Assembly (NCBI RefSeq): GCF_001493375.1 | Contig: NZ_LN929756.1 | Location: 45,277 to 94,148, forward strand | DNA length: 48,872 nt | DNA from: Streptomyces specialis | Lineage (GTDB): Bacteria; Actinomycetota; Actinomycetes; Streptomycetales; Streptomycetaceae | Direction: 5' to 3' | Part shown: positions 8,517 through 16,652 of the stretch, piece by piece | How the letters are laid out: the number at the start of each line of letters is the position of its first letter | Position numbering within the stretch: position 1 is the first letter of the stretch | Notes under the pieces: model-generated | Databases searched by the model: none | What the model was told of the DNA's origin: nothing | Seen by the model: the letters and a program-made list of their open reading frames with translations, nothing else | Position numbers and translations under genes: made by a program

Positions 8517-8552
8517 TTGACCCTGACACCGTGTGAGGCGGTGGAGTAGGAC
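8517..8552 (+). promoter_or_regulatory. Probable MerR-type promoter/operator
   Basis: TTGACC (8517-8522) is followed by an imperfect dyad, TGACAC/GTGTGA around 8524-8536, and TAGGAC (8547-8552) 5 nt before the ATG of the merR gene. MerR regulators bind dyads inside stretched promoters. The spacing here (24 bp to TAGGAC) is longer than the usual 19-20 bp, so the exact -10 is uncertain. Confidence 0.4.
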
Positions 8553-8557
8553 GCGTC

Positions 8558-9403
8558 ATGTTCACCATCGGAGATTTCGCCTGGCACGGCCGCGTGTCGG
8601 TCCGCATGCTGCGGCACTACGACGCGATCGGCCTGCTCCGCCCCGCCCGCACCGACCCCCGCACCGGTTACCGCTGGTACGAGGCCGCGCAGTTGACCCG
8701 GCTGAACCGCGTCGTCGCGCTCAGGGACCTCGGGTTCACGCTTCAGCAGGTGGCCGTCCTGCTCGACGAGCAGGTCAGCGCCGAGGAGCTGAACGGCATG
8801 CTGCGGCTGCGGCGCGCCGAGCTGGCCGACCGGGTCGCCGCGGACACGCGGCGGCTGGCCGGTGTCGCGGCGAGGCTCCGGATGATCGAGAGGGAGGGCC
8901 GCATGCCCACCGAGGAAGTCGTGCTGAAGAACGTCCCGGCCGTCCGCGTCGCGGAGCTGACCGGGATCGCCGCCAAGGACACCAACGAGGACATCGGCCC
9001 GGTCATCGAGCCGCTCTACGACGAGCTGGAACGCCGCCTGGCGGCGGCGGGGGTGGCCCCCACCGGGCCGGCCCTCGCGTACTACGAGCCGGTGCCGGAC
9101 GGTGAGGGCGTCGTCGTGCACGCCGCGCTGCCGGTCGCCGTGGAGCCGGACGAGACGTACGGGTTCGCCGTGGTGGACCTGCCCGCGCTGGAGAGCGCGG
9201 CGACCGTCGTCCACCACGGACCCATGGACCACATCGTGTCCAGCCTCCAGGCCATCGCCCGGTGGACCGAGACGAACGGCTACCGCTCGCTGGGGATGGC
9301 GCGCGAGGTCTACCTGGAGTGCCCGGGCGAGGACCAGACCGACTGGGTGACGGAGTTGCAGGAGCCGGTCGCGCCGACCGGCCCCCGCCCCGCCGCCCGC
9401 TAG
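8558..9403 (+). CDS. MerR-family regulator with GyrI-like effector domain
   Basis: A 281-residue BmrR-like activator. The N-terminal winged helix is typical (FTIGDFAWHGRVSVRMLRHYDAIGLL, residues 2-27, then YRWYE), followed by a dimerisation coiled coil at about 75-115. A C-terminal GyrI-like small-molecule domain spans about 120-275. Such proteins sense hydrophobic drugs. No obvious separate target lies next to it, so it may regulate itself. The 3' end overlaps the convergent ankyrin gene: both stop codons share CTAG. Confidence 0.9.
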   Translation: MFTIGDFAWHGRVSVRMLRHYDAIGLLRPARTDPRTGYRWYEAAQLTRLNRVVALRDLGFTLQQVAVLLDEQVSAEELNGMLRLRRAELADRVAADTRRLAGVAARLRMIEREGRMPTEEVVLKNVPAVRVAELTGIAAKDTNEDIGPVIEPLYDELERRLAAAGVAPTGPALAYYEPVPDGEGVVVHAALPVAVEPDETYGFAVVDLPALESAATVVHHGPMDHIVSSLQAIARWTETNGYRSLGMAREVYLECPGEDQTDWVTELQEPVAPTGPRPAAR

Positions 9404-9816
9404 CGCGCGCCGAAGAGGTCGAGCAGCTCGGTCCTGCCGAACATGCGGGCCGTGTCGATGGCCGACGGATGGCCGGCCGACGGGTCCGCGCCCGCCTCCA
9501 GGAGGGTGCGGACCACCTCGACAGCGCCCTTGAACACGGCGCCGGCGATCGGCGTCTGCCCCTTGTCGTTGCCCTGGCGGGCGTCGGCGCCGCGGTCGAG
9601 CAGGACGCGGACGGTGTCCGCGTGGCCGTGGTAGGCCGCGAGCATCAGCAGCGTGTCGCCCTTGTCGTTGCTCAGGTTCGGCGGCACGCCCGCGTCCACG
9701 TAGGCGGCGACGGTCGCGGCGTCCCCCTCCCGCGCCAGATCGAAGATCTTCGCCGCGAGCTGGAGCACCTCCGGGTCGTGGGCGGGCTCGTTGGTCTCCG
9801 GGGCCGGGCCGGTCAT
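9400..9816 (-). CDS. Ankyrin-repeat protein
   Basis: A 138-residue protein made almost entirely of ankyrin repeats: about four units of ~33 residues with the DKGDTLLMLAAYHGHADTV and GQTPIAGAVFKG signatures. No signal peptide or membrane segment, so probably cytoplasmic. Small ankyrin proteins of this kind often sit beside catalase genes in actinomycetes, but none is present here. A clear AGGAGG ribosome binding site precedes the ATG at 9816. Partner unknown. Confidence 0.9.
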   Translation of the reverse strand: MTGPAPETNEPAHDPEVLQLAAKIFDLAREGDAATVAAYVDAGVPPNLSNDKGDTLLMLAAYHGHADTVRVLLDRGADARQGNDKGQTPIAGAVFKGAVEVVRTLLEAGADPSAGHPSAIDTARMFGRTELLDLFGAR

Positions 9817-9984
9817 GGGGACATCCTCCTGGGGAGAGGGAGTACGGAGCGGGTGGAACAGGTGAATCGGGTGGACCCCAGCCTACGTACTCCCGCCCCG
9901 CTGGTTCCCTCGAACCGGCGGGCATTCCGGGTGGATCGCGTGACGCCGCCGGCCCGGCGAGGGCCGTCCGGCGGGGCGCGGCCG

Positions 9985-11115
9985 TCATCCGCCGTCCGGC
10001 CGGCCCGGCCGCCACGCGGCGGTCCCGGTGGCCGCCGGAGCCGCCGGCGAGGGGGTCGCCGGAGCGGCGCTCCGCACCCGGGGCGCCCGCGTCGCGCCGA
10101 ACGCCGCGTAGGCGGCCTCGACAGCACGAGGGCCGGGCACCCGGCCCAGCCCCAGTGTGCGCGCGGCGCGTCTGATCACGGCGCTCACCGCCTCGCCGGT
10201 GCGCGCGAGCTGGGCGGGCAGTTCGGCGGCCGGCGTCGAACGGACCACGTGCGCCTGCCGGATCACATCGGTGAACACCGACTGGACGCGCTTGTACGCC
10301 AGATAGCGCGGCAGGTCGCGCGACAGCCCGGCCGCCGCGCCCGGCAGGGACTCCCGCACCGCCCGCGCCCACCGCTCGGGGAACTCCCGCTCCTGCGCGG
10401 GCGGGTAGCCCATCAGGTGCAGGTGGGTGGCGAGGTCGTACACCGGGTCCCCGATCAGCGCCAGCTCCCAGTCGATCGTCCACAGCAGGCCGTCGGACTC
10501 CGCGACGATGAGGTTGTCGCGGTGCAGGTCGGCGTGGAGCAGGCAGAACGGGCGGTCCGTCAGCAGCGCGGCCTCCCTGGCGAGCGGCCCGGTCGGGGCC
10601 AGCACACCGGGATCGACGCCCAGCGCGGTGAACAGCCCGCCCAGGCGCGGTCGGTGGACGCCCCAGACGCGGCGCCGGGTGAAACGGATCAGGCCGCGCA
10701 GGAAGTCCCGGCTGGTGCGTGGCCGCAGGCCCGCCGGACAGCGGTGCGTCAGCGCGAGAGCGTCCGGCGACACGGTGGCCATGCGCCCGAACAGCGCGGC
10801 GAGCTGGGCGAGTTCGGCGTCGTGGAGGGGGGTGCCCGGCGGCCGGGACACCGACAGGGGCTCGCCCTCGATGAAGCCGTGCACACGCAGATCGCCGGGC
10901 CCGATGCGGTAGACGGGGGCGATGCGTTCCACGCCCAGCAGGGCCAGTTCGATGAGAAGGTCTTCCTCGTTGTCGAAACAGCGCGGGTCGAAGCGAGGCG
11001 CTCCGGGCCGTGGACGGCCGGCTTTCAGCCGTCCCAGGGGCGCCAGCTCCCCCTCCGCGCGCAGGACCTGCCAGATGCGGTGGTGCCCGCGGAGGGCAGG
11101 CAGCGGTTGGCTCAT
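9985..11115 (-). CDS. Aminoglycoside phosphotransferase (APH)-fold kinase
   Basis: A 376-residue protein of the APH/choline kinase fold. The catalytic loop HADLHRDN is at residues 194-201 and the metal-binding DWE at 215-217. ATG at 11115 is chosen for its GGAAGG ribosome binding site; the frame stays open upstream but the residues there look non-coding. The last ~45 residues are Ala/Pro-rich and probably disordered. The family includes antibiotic and small-metabolite kinases, and the substrate cannot be told from the sequence. It may be co-transcribed with the HAD and GntR genes upstream on the same strand. Confidence 0.85.
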   Translation of the reverse strand: MSQPLPALRGHHRIWQVLRAEGELAPLGRLKAGRPRPGAPRFDPRCFDNEEDLLIELALLGVERIAPVYRIGPGDLRVHGFIEGEPLSVSRPPGTPLHDAELAQLAALFGRMATVSPDALALTHRCPAGLRPRTSRDFLRGLIRFTRRRVWGVHRPRLGGLFTALGVDPGVLAPTGPLAREAALLTDRPFCLLHADLHRDNLIVAESDGLLWTIDWELALIGDPVYDLATHLHLMGYPPAQEREFPERWARAVRESLPGAAAGLSRDLPRYLAYKRVQSVFTDVIRQAHVVRSTPAAELPAQLARTGEAVSAVIRRAARTLGLGRVPGPRAVEAAYAAFGATRAPRVRSAAPATPSPAAPAATGTAAWRPGRPDGG

Positions 11116-11281
11116 GGTGGTGGCCTTCCGGCGGCGAGTCGGTCGGGTTGGTCGGGGTGGTGACTGGTCGGTCGTACGTGCTTCCGGTTGTCCGTGGTTG
11201 GTCGTGAGGCGGTGTGGTTGGCCGGTTGACAGCACGGTACGCCGTACGGGGGGGTCTGCCGATGGCCCGAATGGGCAGGTC

Positions 11282-11974
11282 TCACCCGAAGGAGGGGGTG
11301 ATGAGCGCCGTGAGAACCTGTTCGAGGGAGCGCACGACATACGACGCGCCCGCGTCTTCGAGCCGATCCGCCGCCGTCTCGTCCGGCGCGTATCCGATGA
11401 ACGGCACCCCGGCCGCCGTCGCGGCGCCCAGGTCGGCGACGCTGTCGCCGATCATCAGGGACCGGTGGGCGGGTGTCCTGGTCGAGGCCAGGGCGCGCAA
11501 CAGCGAGTCGGGGTGCGGCTTGAGCCGCCCGATGTCGCCGGTCCTGCCGTGGACCCGGCCGCCCACGTAGCCGGACAGCTTGTGCCGGCGCAGGTACTCC
11601 TCCGCGGCCAGCGGCGAGTTGTTGGTGGCGATGGCGACCTGCCTGCCGCGCGTGGACAGGGCCGCGATCAGCGCGGCGGCGTAGGGCGTCGGGAGGGCGG
11701 TGGCCGCGGCCGAGATCTCCTCGGTGGTCAGGGCGGCCTCCAGGCGCCGCACGATCGCCGTTCCCGGGCGGCGCCTGGCGATGCCGCGCAGCACCTGGTG
11801 CGGATCGGGGGAGGTCCGTAATTCGGCGGTCAGCAGCGCCGACACGGACAGCTCCGCGGTCAGCTCGCGCAGCCGGTGCGCGATGGACTCGGCGGTTCTG
11901 ACCGCGAAGAGCTGGCAGACGGGGCCGTCGAAGTCGAAGAGAACACAGTTGGCGTTACCGATGAGTTCCCTCAT
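11282..11974 (-). CDS. HAD-superfamily phosphatase/hydrolase
   Basis: A 230-residue HAD hydrolase of phosphoglycolate phosphatase type. Motif I is FDFDGPVC with Asp14/Asp16, motif II is IATNNS, the motif III lysine is in LKPHPD, and motif IV is GDSVAD. The cap domain lies between motifs I and II. The start ATG directly follows the stop codon of the upstream GntR gene (TAG then ATG, no gap), so translation is probably coupled. The pairing suggests that the phosphatase acts on a metabolite sensed by the regulator; this is inference. Confidence 0.88.
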   Translation of the reverse strand: MRELIGNANCVLFDFDGPVCQLFAVRTAESIAHRLRELTAELSVSALLTAELRTSPDPHQVLRGIARRRPGTAIVRRLEAALTTEEISAAATALPTPYAAALIAALSTRGRQVAIATNNSPLAAEEYLRRHKLSGYVGGRVHGRTGDIGRLKPHPDSLLRALASTRTPAHRSLMIGDSVADLGAATAAGVPFIGYAPDETAADRLEDAGASYVVRSLEQVLTALITPSFG

Positions 11975-12841
11975 CTAACCGAGTGTGAGCGGTTGGGCCA
12001 GCGTTGACCAGAGGGACTCGAACCACAAGTGTGACTCTTCAACGAACGCGGTGTCCGACGACGACCGGAAGACCTTCGAACTCAGGCCCAGGACGTCGTA
12101 GATCTCCAACTGCTCCCGCTCGAACTCCACGACGCGCGGCACGACTTGGTAGTACGCGGTCAGCACCTCGGTGCCGTTGAGCAGGTAGAGCTTCTGCACC
12201 GGGGTGATCGCGACGCTGCGGATCTCCACGCTGACCTTCGGGACCAGCCGCATCTCGGCCAGCGAGGTGAGCTGGTGGCGCAGAGACGTCGAGAACGTCC
12301 GGGTGAGCTGCCGGAGCCGGGCCAGCGGACGTTTGTCCAGGGGGTCCGACACCAGTCGGGGGTAGGCCAGCGGGGCGTCGGGGCTGGGCAGGAGGACCCG
12401 GACGGAGATGGAGACGGGGGCCAGTTCGCCCGCCGAGATGGCGATCAGGGGGGCGGCCAGCGCCGAGTTGAGCGTTTCGGTGGTGAGGCAGAACGCGTCG
12501 ATGGAGACGTCCTCGGCCTGGAACGCGACGGCGATGCGGTCGGCCACCTCCACACCGGCCGGCCGGGGCGTGTCCGCCATCGGCGCGCTGACCATGGCCG
12601 GAGCGCCGCGTCCCCGGGTGCTGACGTAGCCCTCGCGTTCCAGGATGCCCAGCGCCTGCCGGACGATGGTCCGGTTGACGCCGAACTCCTCGACCAGGGC
12701 GCGCTGGGTGGGCAGCTTCGCGTGCATGGCGAGCGCGCCCGAGCGTATGCGGTCCCGCAGCACGCCGGCGACATGGTCCGATGAGAGCAGGTCGCCCACT
12801 GGGTGCGGGGGCTCGCTGTCCGGGGCGATCTCCTCACTCAC
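11975..12841 (-). CDS. GntR-family transcriptional regulator
   Basis: A 288-residue regulator. The winged helix occupies residues about 20-85 (KLPTQRALVEEFGVNRTIVRQAL, then GYVSTRGRG). The C-terminal part is mixed alpha/beta, not the all-helical FadR type, and does not match a family I can name with certainty; a UTRA-like domain is possible. It is the first gene of a coupled pair with the HAD phosphatase and is divergent from the 61-residue ORF at 12997, with repeated CAACTT/AAGTTG hexamers in the gap. Confidence 0.87.
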   Translation of the reverse strand: MSEEIAPDSEPPHPVGDLLSSDHVAGVLRDRIRSGALAMHAKLPTQRALVEEFGVNRTIVRQALGILEREGYVSTRGRGAPAMVSAPMADTPRPAGVEVADRIAVAFQAEDVSIDAFCLTTETLNSALAAPLIAISAGELAPVSISVRVLLPSPDAPLAYPRLVSDPLDKRPLARLRQLTRTFSTSLRHQLTSLAEMRLVPKVSVEIRSVAITPVQKLYLLNGTEVLTAYYQVVPRVVEFEREQLEIYDVLGLSSKVFRSSSDTAFVEESHLWFESLWSTLAQPLTLG

Positions 12842-12855
12842 GGCTCAACACCATA

Positions 12856-12976
12856 CAACTTTCGGCCAGATGAAGAACGTTGATATGAGGACGTTTCCGA
12901 GCTGCCGCCAACTGGGGAAAACAAGCATATAGTTGGTTGACAACTTAGCCAACTTGCGGCGACCTCAGCGAAGTTG
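12856..12976. promoter_or_regulatory. Divergent control region with CAACTT/AAGTTG hexamers
   Basis: This AT-richer gap carries CAACTT at 12856, 12941 and 12950 and AAGTTG at 12971. It also holds the dyad AGTTGG/CCAACT around a central GTTGACAAC palindrome (about 12931-12954). TTGACA at 12937-12942 could serve as a -35 box. The cluster is a likely binding region for the GntR protein. Confidence 0.45.
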
Positions 12977-12996
12977 ACGTGATGTGAGGAGTGGTC

Positions 12997-13182
12997 ATGC
13001 TCATCTCCACGATTACCGTGGCTGCCCTCGGCATCGCGGTGGAGCGGGCGGTGGAAATCCAGTTCGGGCTGCCGGGCCTGGTCGGCCTGCTGATCCTGCG
13101 GACGGGACTTCAGCGGCGGAACTACACCTGTGCCTGGGTGGGCACGACGGTGTTAGTGACGCTGCTGGTCGGCGGCCTCTAG
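12997..13182 (+). CDS. Small hydrophobic protein of unknown function (61 aa)
   Basis: A 61-residue ORF beginning MLISTITVAALGI, with AGGAG (12987-12991) 5 nt before the ATG. Two hydrophobic segments (about 1-15 and 45-60) flank a middle that is partly hydrophobic and ends in RTGLQRRNYTCAW. It is divergent from the gntR/HAD pair and shares its control region. Not recognised; may be a membrane peptide. Confidence 0.55.
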   Translation: MLISTITVAALGIAVERAVEIQFGLPGLVGLLILRTGLQRRNYTCAWVGTTVLVTLLVGGL

Positions 13183-13201
13183 CCGGATCGGATCTGCGAA
13201 A

Positions 13202-14449
13202 TCAGAAGATGTCGGGGCACCAGGGGCGGTGGTCCGTGCGGAGGAGCAGATCCGCACGGGCCGCCGCTCCCGTCGTCTCCTCCTCGATCCACCCCACGGC
13301 CGCGAGCCGCGTCGCGGAGAACTCCCCCAGGTAGAGACGGGCGAACACACCGGCGTCGAGTACGAGATCGGGCGCGCGCCGGGTGGGCGCGCACGTCGCC
13401 TCCCGCGGCGACGCGTCGAGCAGGTAACGGCCCTCGGCGAGGCCGAGCGGGTCGCGTATGCCGAGCACCAGCTCGCCCTCGGCGGCGTAGGAGCGGGCGG
13501 ACAGCATCCGGGGCACGTCCAGCGGGCGCACCCAGAGGAGGTCCGCGTGCTCCCGGACGGCGGCGGCCCGCGCGTCGGGCAGCAGCAGCGGGAGCGGCGA
13601 GTCGGGCGCGGCCCGGCCGGTGTCCAGGGTCGTCACCCAGTCGATCGACAGCAGGAACCGCCACAGCGTCCACTCGGCGGCCGGCGAGGTGGCGATCAGG
13701 CTCTGGACGGTCGCGGCGTTCCCCGGCATGCTCGCTTCCCAGCGGTTCTCCACGGTGAACGTGACCAGCCCCCGCGGCACGCCGCCGGCGTCGCGGTACA
13801 GCACATGGAACGGCTCCTGCCACGGCTGGATGTCGAACCGCGCCTCCCCGGTGGCCCGCTCCCAGAACAGCGCGTCGCGGTCGACGGCCCCGGCCCGGCC
13901 CGCGCGGAACCGCTCGTGCAGCTCGGGCCCGGCCTTGCGCACCTCGGCGCCGTCCACGAAGGAGAGCGTCCCCTCGCTCTCCGGCAGCGCCCAGCGCGGG
14001 TCGAGCCCGGTGCGGGTGCCGTCCACCCGCCAGGTGGTGAACGCGGCGGCCGGCCCGAACCCGTACCGCCCGTAGATCCGGTACTCGGCGGCCACCAGTG
14101 TCGCGACGGCGTCGCCGCGTTCCTTGGCCTCGGCGAGATCGGCGGACATGAGCCCGCTGAGCAGCCCCCGCCGCCGGTGGGTGGCGTGGACGGTCACCGC
14201 GGTCACGGCGTTGGCCGCGACGGCGGCGCCGCCGGGGACGGTGAGCCGCTGATCGAAGCTGCGGAACGTGGCGACGCACCGCTCCCCGTCGAACACCCCG
14301 CGCGCCCGCCGGAAATCCTGCTTCGCCCGCCGCGCGTCCAGGGTCTCCTGGCTGAGGGCGGGAGGGTTGAGGAATCCGGTGTGCACCGCCCGGATCCAGG
14401 CGTCGGTGTCGGCGGCGCTGTCGACGACGAAACGAGTGCTCAGGGCCAT
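13202..14449 (-). CDS. Eis-like GNAT N-acetyltransferase
   Basis: A 415-residue protein with the three-part Eis architecture: an N-terminal GNAT domain (acetyl-CoA loop near THRRRGLLSGL, residues ~90-100), a second degenerate GNAT domain, and a C-terminal SCP2-like domain. Eis-type enzymes acetylate aminoglycosides or other amines at several positions. The ATG at 14449 is preceded by TAGCCT (plus strand aggcta, 14456-14461) at 6 nt, predicting a leaderless mRNA. The substrate in this organism is unknown. Confidence 0.88.
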   Translation of the reverse strand: MALSTRFVVDSAADTDAWIRAVHTGFLNPPALSQETLDARRAKQDFRRARGVFDGERCVATFRSFDQRLTVPGGAAVAANAVTAVTVHATHRRRGLLSGLMSADLAEAKERGDAVATLVAAEYRIYGRYGFGPAAAFTTWRVDGTRTGLDPRWALPESEGTLSFVDGAEVRKAGPELHERFRAGRAGAVDRDALFWERATGEARFDIQPWQEPFHVLYRDAGGVPRGLVTFTVENRWEASMPGNAATVQSLIATSPAAEWTLWRFLLSIDWVTTLDTGRAAPDSPLPLLLPDARAAAVREHADLLWVRPLDVPRMLSARSYAAEGELVLGIRDPLGLAEGRYLLDASPREATCAPTRRAPDLVLDAGVFARLYLGEFSATRLAAVGWIEEETTGAAARADLLLRTDHRPWCPDIF

Positions 14450-14539
14450 GCCCCGAGGCTACGTCGCCGCCCGTGACCCGGGCCAAGGGGTTTTTCCGGT
14501 GCCCCCGCGCCCCCGGCGGCCCCTCCGGCGGCGGCCTCC

Positions 14540-15466
14540 TCAGAGGACCGCGCGGACCTCTCCCACCGGCCGGCCGCCGCCGAGGACCGGGGAAGCGGGG
14601 ATCGCCGAGGCGTCCACGCCGAGCGAGGTCAGGGCGGCGGCCAGGACCGGGCCCCGGGCGCGGAGGGCGCCGTCCTCGATCTTCAGGGCGACCGCCCGGC
14701 CGTCCGGCAGGGCCACCGCCTGCACGGCCTCCGCGCCCGCCTTCGACAGCAGACCGGGAACCGCCCGCATCAGCAGCGTGTCCAGGCGGCCCGTGCCCGC
14801 CACGTACGCGGGGTGGGCCCGCATCGCGTCCGCCACGCGGCGTTCCGGGCTGCCGGGGGGCGCCAGGACCAGGGCGCGGAACGCCCGCGCCAGGCCCGCC
14901 AGCGACACCGCGAACAGCGGCGCGCCGCAGCCGTCCACCGCCACATGGGCCACCGGTTCGCCCGTCGCCGTCTCGACGGTCTCGCGGATCAGCCGCTGCA
15001 ACGGGTGGTCCGGGGAGAGACAGTCCTCCAGCGACCAGCCGCGCACCCCGCACACGGCGAGCATCGCGGCGTGCTTGCCCGAGCAGTTCATCGCCGTCCG
15101 GCCGGCCGGCCCCGGCCCCTCGCCGTACCCGGGCCGCTCCTCCGGGCAGCGCAACGCCGCCTCCGTCAGGCCGTGTTCGGCCAGCAGCGCGCGCACCAGC
15201 TCCTGGTGGAAGTCCTCCCCGGCGTGGCTCGCCGCGGCCAGGGCGAGCCGTTCGCCCGCCAGGTCCAGGCCCGCGCGCAGGATGCCGGCGGCCTGCATCG
15301 GCTTGTTGGTGGAGCGCGGCAGGACGGGCGCGTCCACGTCGCCCACGGCCCGCTCCACCGTTCCGTCCGGCGCCAGGATCACCAGCGAGCCGTGGTGCCG
15401 CCCCTCCACGAAACCCGACCGCACCACTTCGGCGATCACCGGGGACGAGGAGGAGGACGGAAGCAT
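14540..15466 (-). CDS. Asparaginase (thermolabile, type II family PF06089-like)
   Basis: A 308-residue enzyme resembling the Rhizobium-type asparaginase family. Seen: PRSTNKPMQAAG near residue 55, AASHAGEDFH near 85, and MNCSGKHAAMLA near 130, which carry the conserved Ser, Lys and Cys residues of that family. It should hydrolyse asparagine to aspartate and ammonia. ATG at 15466 is chosen because the conserved text begins there and GAGAGG lies just upstream. It follows rsiG on the same strand with a 28-nt gap and may be read from the same transcript. Confidence 0.87.
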   Translation of the reverse strand: MLPSSSSSPVIAEVVRSGFVEGRHHGSLVILAPDGTVERAVGDVDAPVLPRSTNKPMQAAGILRAGLDLAGERLALAAASHAGEDFHQELVRALLAEHGLTEAALRCPEERPGYGEGPGPAGRTAMNCSGKHAAMLAVCGVRGWSLEDCLSPDHPLQRLIRETVETATGEPVAHVAVDGCGAPLFAVSLAGLARAFRALVLAPPGSPERRVADAMRAHPAYVAGTGRLDTLLMRAVPGLLSKAGAEAVQAVALPDGRAVALKIEDGALRARGPVLAAALTSLGVDASAIPASPVLGGGRPVGEVRAVL

Positions 15467-15494
15467 CGTGCGGGCCTCTCGGTGGCGTGCGGCG

Positions 15495-16019
15495 TCAGGA
15501 GAGCAGGTCGTCGACCTGCGCCTCCCCCACACGGTACCTGCGGGCGATTTCCTTGCCGCAGGCGTCCGCCGTCCGTTGCAGGGACTGCCGACGCCGCGAC
15601 ACCTGCGCCTCCCAGCGGGCGAGCCGGCCCAGCGCGTCGTGCAGTTCGTCGTCCCCCAGGGCGGTCAGGTCGGACAGCGAGACCTCGTCGAGCATCTCCT
15701 CCGCCAGCCGCCGGTACTCCTCGCTCACGGGCGGCCCGAGCGTCACGTGCCGCGCCGACGAGCGGTGCCGTGACGGCTCGTCCGTCAGGATGCTGGGGAG
15801 CTGCGCGAGCAGCCCCGGCTCCTGGGCGACCCGCCGCCGCCGCTCCGCCTCCAGGATGTCGATCCGCCCCTGCAACAGCCGCCGGACGAAACTGAGATCT
15901 GCCTCCTCGCGGATCGCCGCCCGGCGCAGCTCCCGCACCTGCGGCAGGCCGAGCGCGGTCAGCTCCGGCTGCGCGACGTCCCGGGGGGTGCTGCGTGTAT
16001 CGGGACCCGGTGTGATCAT
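15495..16019 (-). CDS. rsiG: RsiG, c-di-GMP-dependent anti-sigma factor for WhiG
   Basis: A 174-residue helical protein. Known in Streptomyces: RsiG (earlier AmfC) binds sigma WhiG together with c-di-GMP and holds back sporulation. The published ligand signature E-x3-S-x2-R-x3-Q-x3-D occurs twice without deviation: E39, S43, R46, Q50, D54 in the first helix and E137, S141, R144, Q148, D152 in the last. The rest is charged and helical, consistent with a coiled-coil hairpin. The ATG at 16019 has a GAGGGGAC ribosome binding site. A GACAC-containing dyad lies in the divergent gap to dtd. Confidence 0.93.
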   Translation of the reverse strand: MITPGPDTRSTPRDVAQPELTALGLPQVRELRRAAIREEADLSFVRRLLQGRIDILEAERRRRVAQEPGLLAQLPSILTDEPSRHRSSARHVTLGPPVSEEYRRLAEEMLDEVSLSDLTALGDDELHDALGRLARWEAQVSRRRQSLQRTADACGKEIARRYRVGEAQVDDLLS

Positions 16020-16072
16020 CCGCTTTAAGTCCCCTCGTCCCCGTTTCGGTCCGGTAGCGCGGTACGTACCCC

Positions 16073-16091
16073 GTGACACGCATCGTGTCAC
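16073..16091. promoter_or_regulatory. Perfect dyad containing paired GACAC motifs
   Basis: GTGACACG and CGTGTCAC are exact reverse complements separated by CAT, in the 140-bp gap between rsiG and dtd. GACAC is the core bound by the sporulation regulator WhiA, and here it occurs once per strand. Whether WhiA or another factor uses it is inference. Confidence 0.45.
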
Positions 16092-16172
16092 TGTGCACCC
16101 GTCACGCGCAGCGCCGTGGCACCCATCCGGCTCCCCCGCACCGAACAGTAACGTTCCGGCATGATGGCCCTT

Positions 16173-16598
16173 ATGCGAGCTGTGGTACAGCGGGTGGACG
16201 GCGCGGCCGTCACCGTCGACGGCGAGACCGTCGGTGAAATCGTGGGCCAGGGGCTGTGTGTGCTGGTCGGGGCCACGCACGAGGATACGGCCGAGACCGC
16301 CGAGCGGCTCGCCCACAAGCTGTGGACCCTCCGGGTCCTCGACGGCGAGAAGTCCTGCTCCGACGTGGGAGCCCCGCTGCTTATCGTTTCGCAGTTCACT
16401 CTCTACGGTGACGCCAGGAAAGGACGTCGCCCCACCTGGAACGCCGCCGCGCCCGGCGCGCTCGCCGAACCGCTCGTCGAAACGGTCTGCGCGCGGCTGC
16501 GCGCCCTCGGCGCCCGCGTCGAAACGGGCCGGTTCGGCGCGGACATGCGCGTCACGCTGACCAACGACGGCCCGTTCACCGTGCTCCTGGAGCTGTGA
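16173..16598 (+). CDS. dtd: D-aminoacyl-tRNA deacylase
   Basis: A 141-residue Dtd that removes D-amino acids from mischarged tRNA. Seen: the N-terminal strand MRAVVQRV, the active-site motif SQFTLYGD near residue 76 and the C-terminal NDGPFT motif near residue 130, matching the SQxTL and NxGP(F/V)T signatures of the family. ATG at 16173 gives the family-standard N-terminus. However, TAACGT (16149-16154) ends 6 nt before an in-frame ATG at 16161, so a leaderless start four codons earlier is quite possible. It converges with ygfZ. Confidence 0.93.
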   Translation: MRAVVQRVDGAAVTVDGETVGEIVGQGLCVLVGATHEDTAETAERLAHKLWTLRVLDGEKSCSDVGAPLLIVSQFTLYGDARKGRRPTWNAAAPGALAEPLVETVCARLRALGARVETGRFGADMRVTLTNDGPFTVLLEL

Positions 16599-16600
16599 CC

Positions 16601-16649
16601 CCCCGGGACTCCCGGGACTCCCGGGGACCCCCGGGACGCCCGGGGGGCC
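16601..16649. repeat. Short CCCGGG periodic repeat between convergent genes
   Basis: CCCGGG occurs five times, at 16602, 16611, 16620, 16630 and 16639, spaced 9-10 nt apart. It lies between the stops of dtd and ygfZ. The copies can pair with one another in many registers, so the segment probably acts as a two-way terminator. Confidence 0.6.
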
Positions 16650-16652
16650 GGT

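Noticed and set aside
16073..16091. BldD box
   Set aside because: The half sites are separated by 5 bp; the BldD consensus needs about 1 bp between them.
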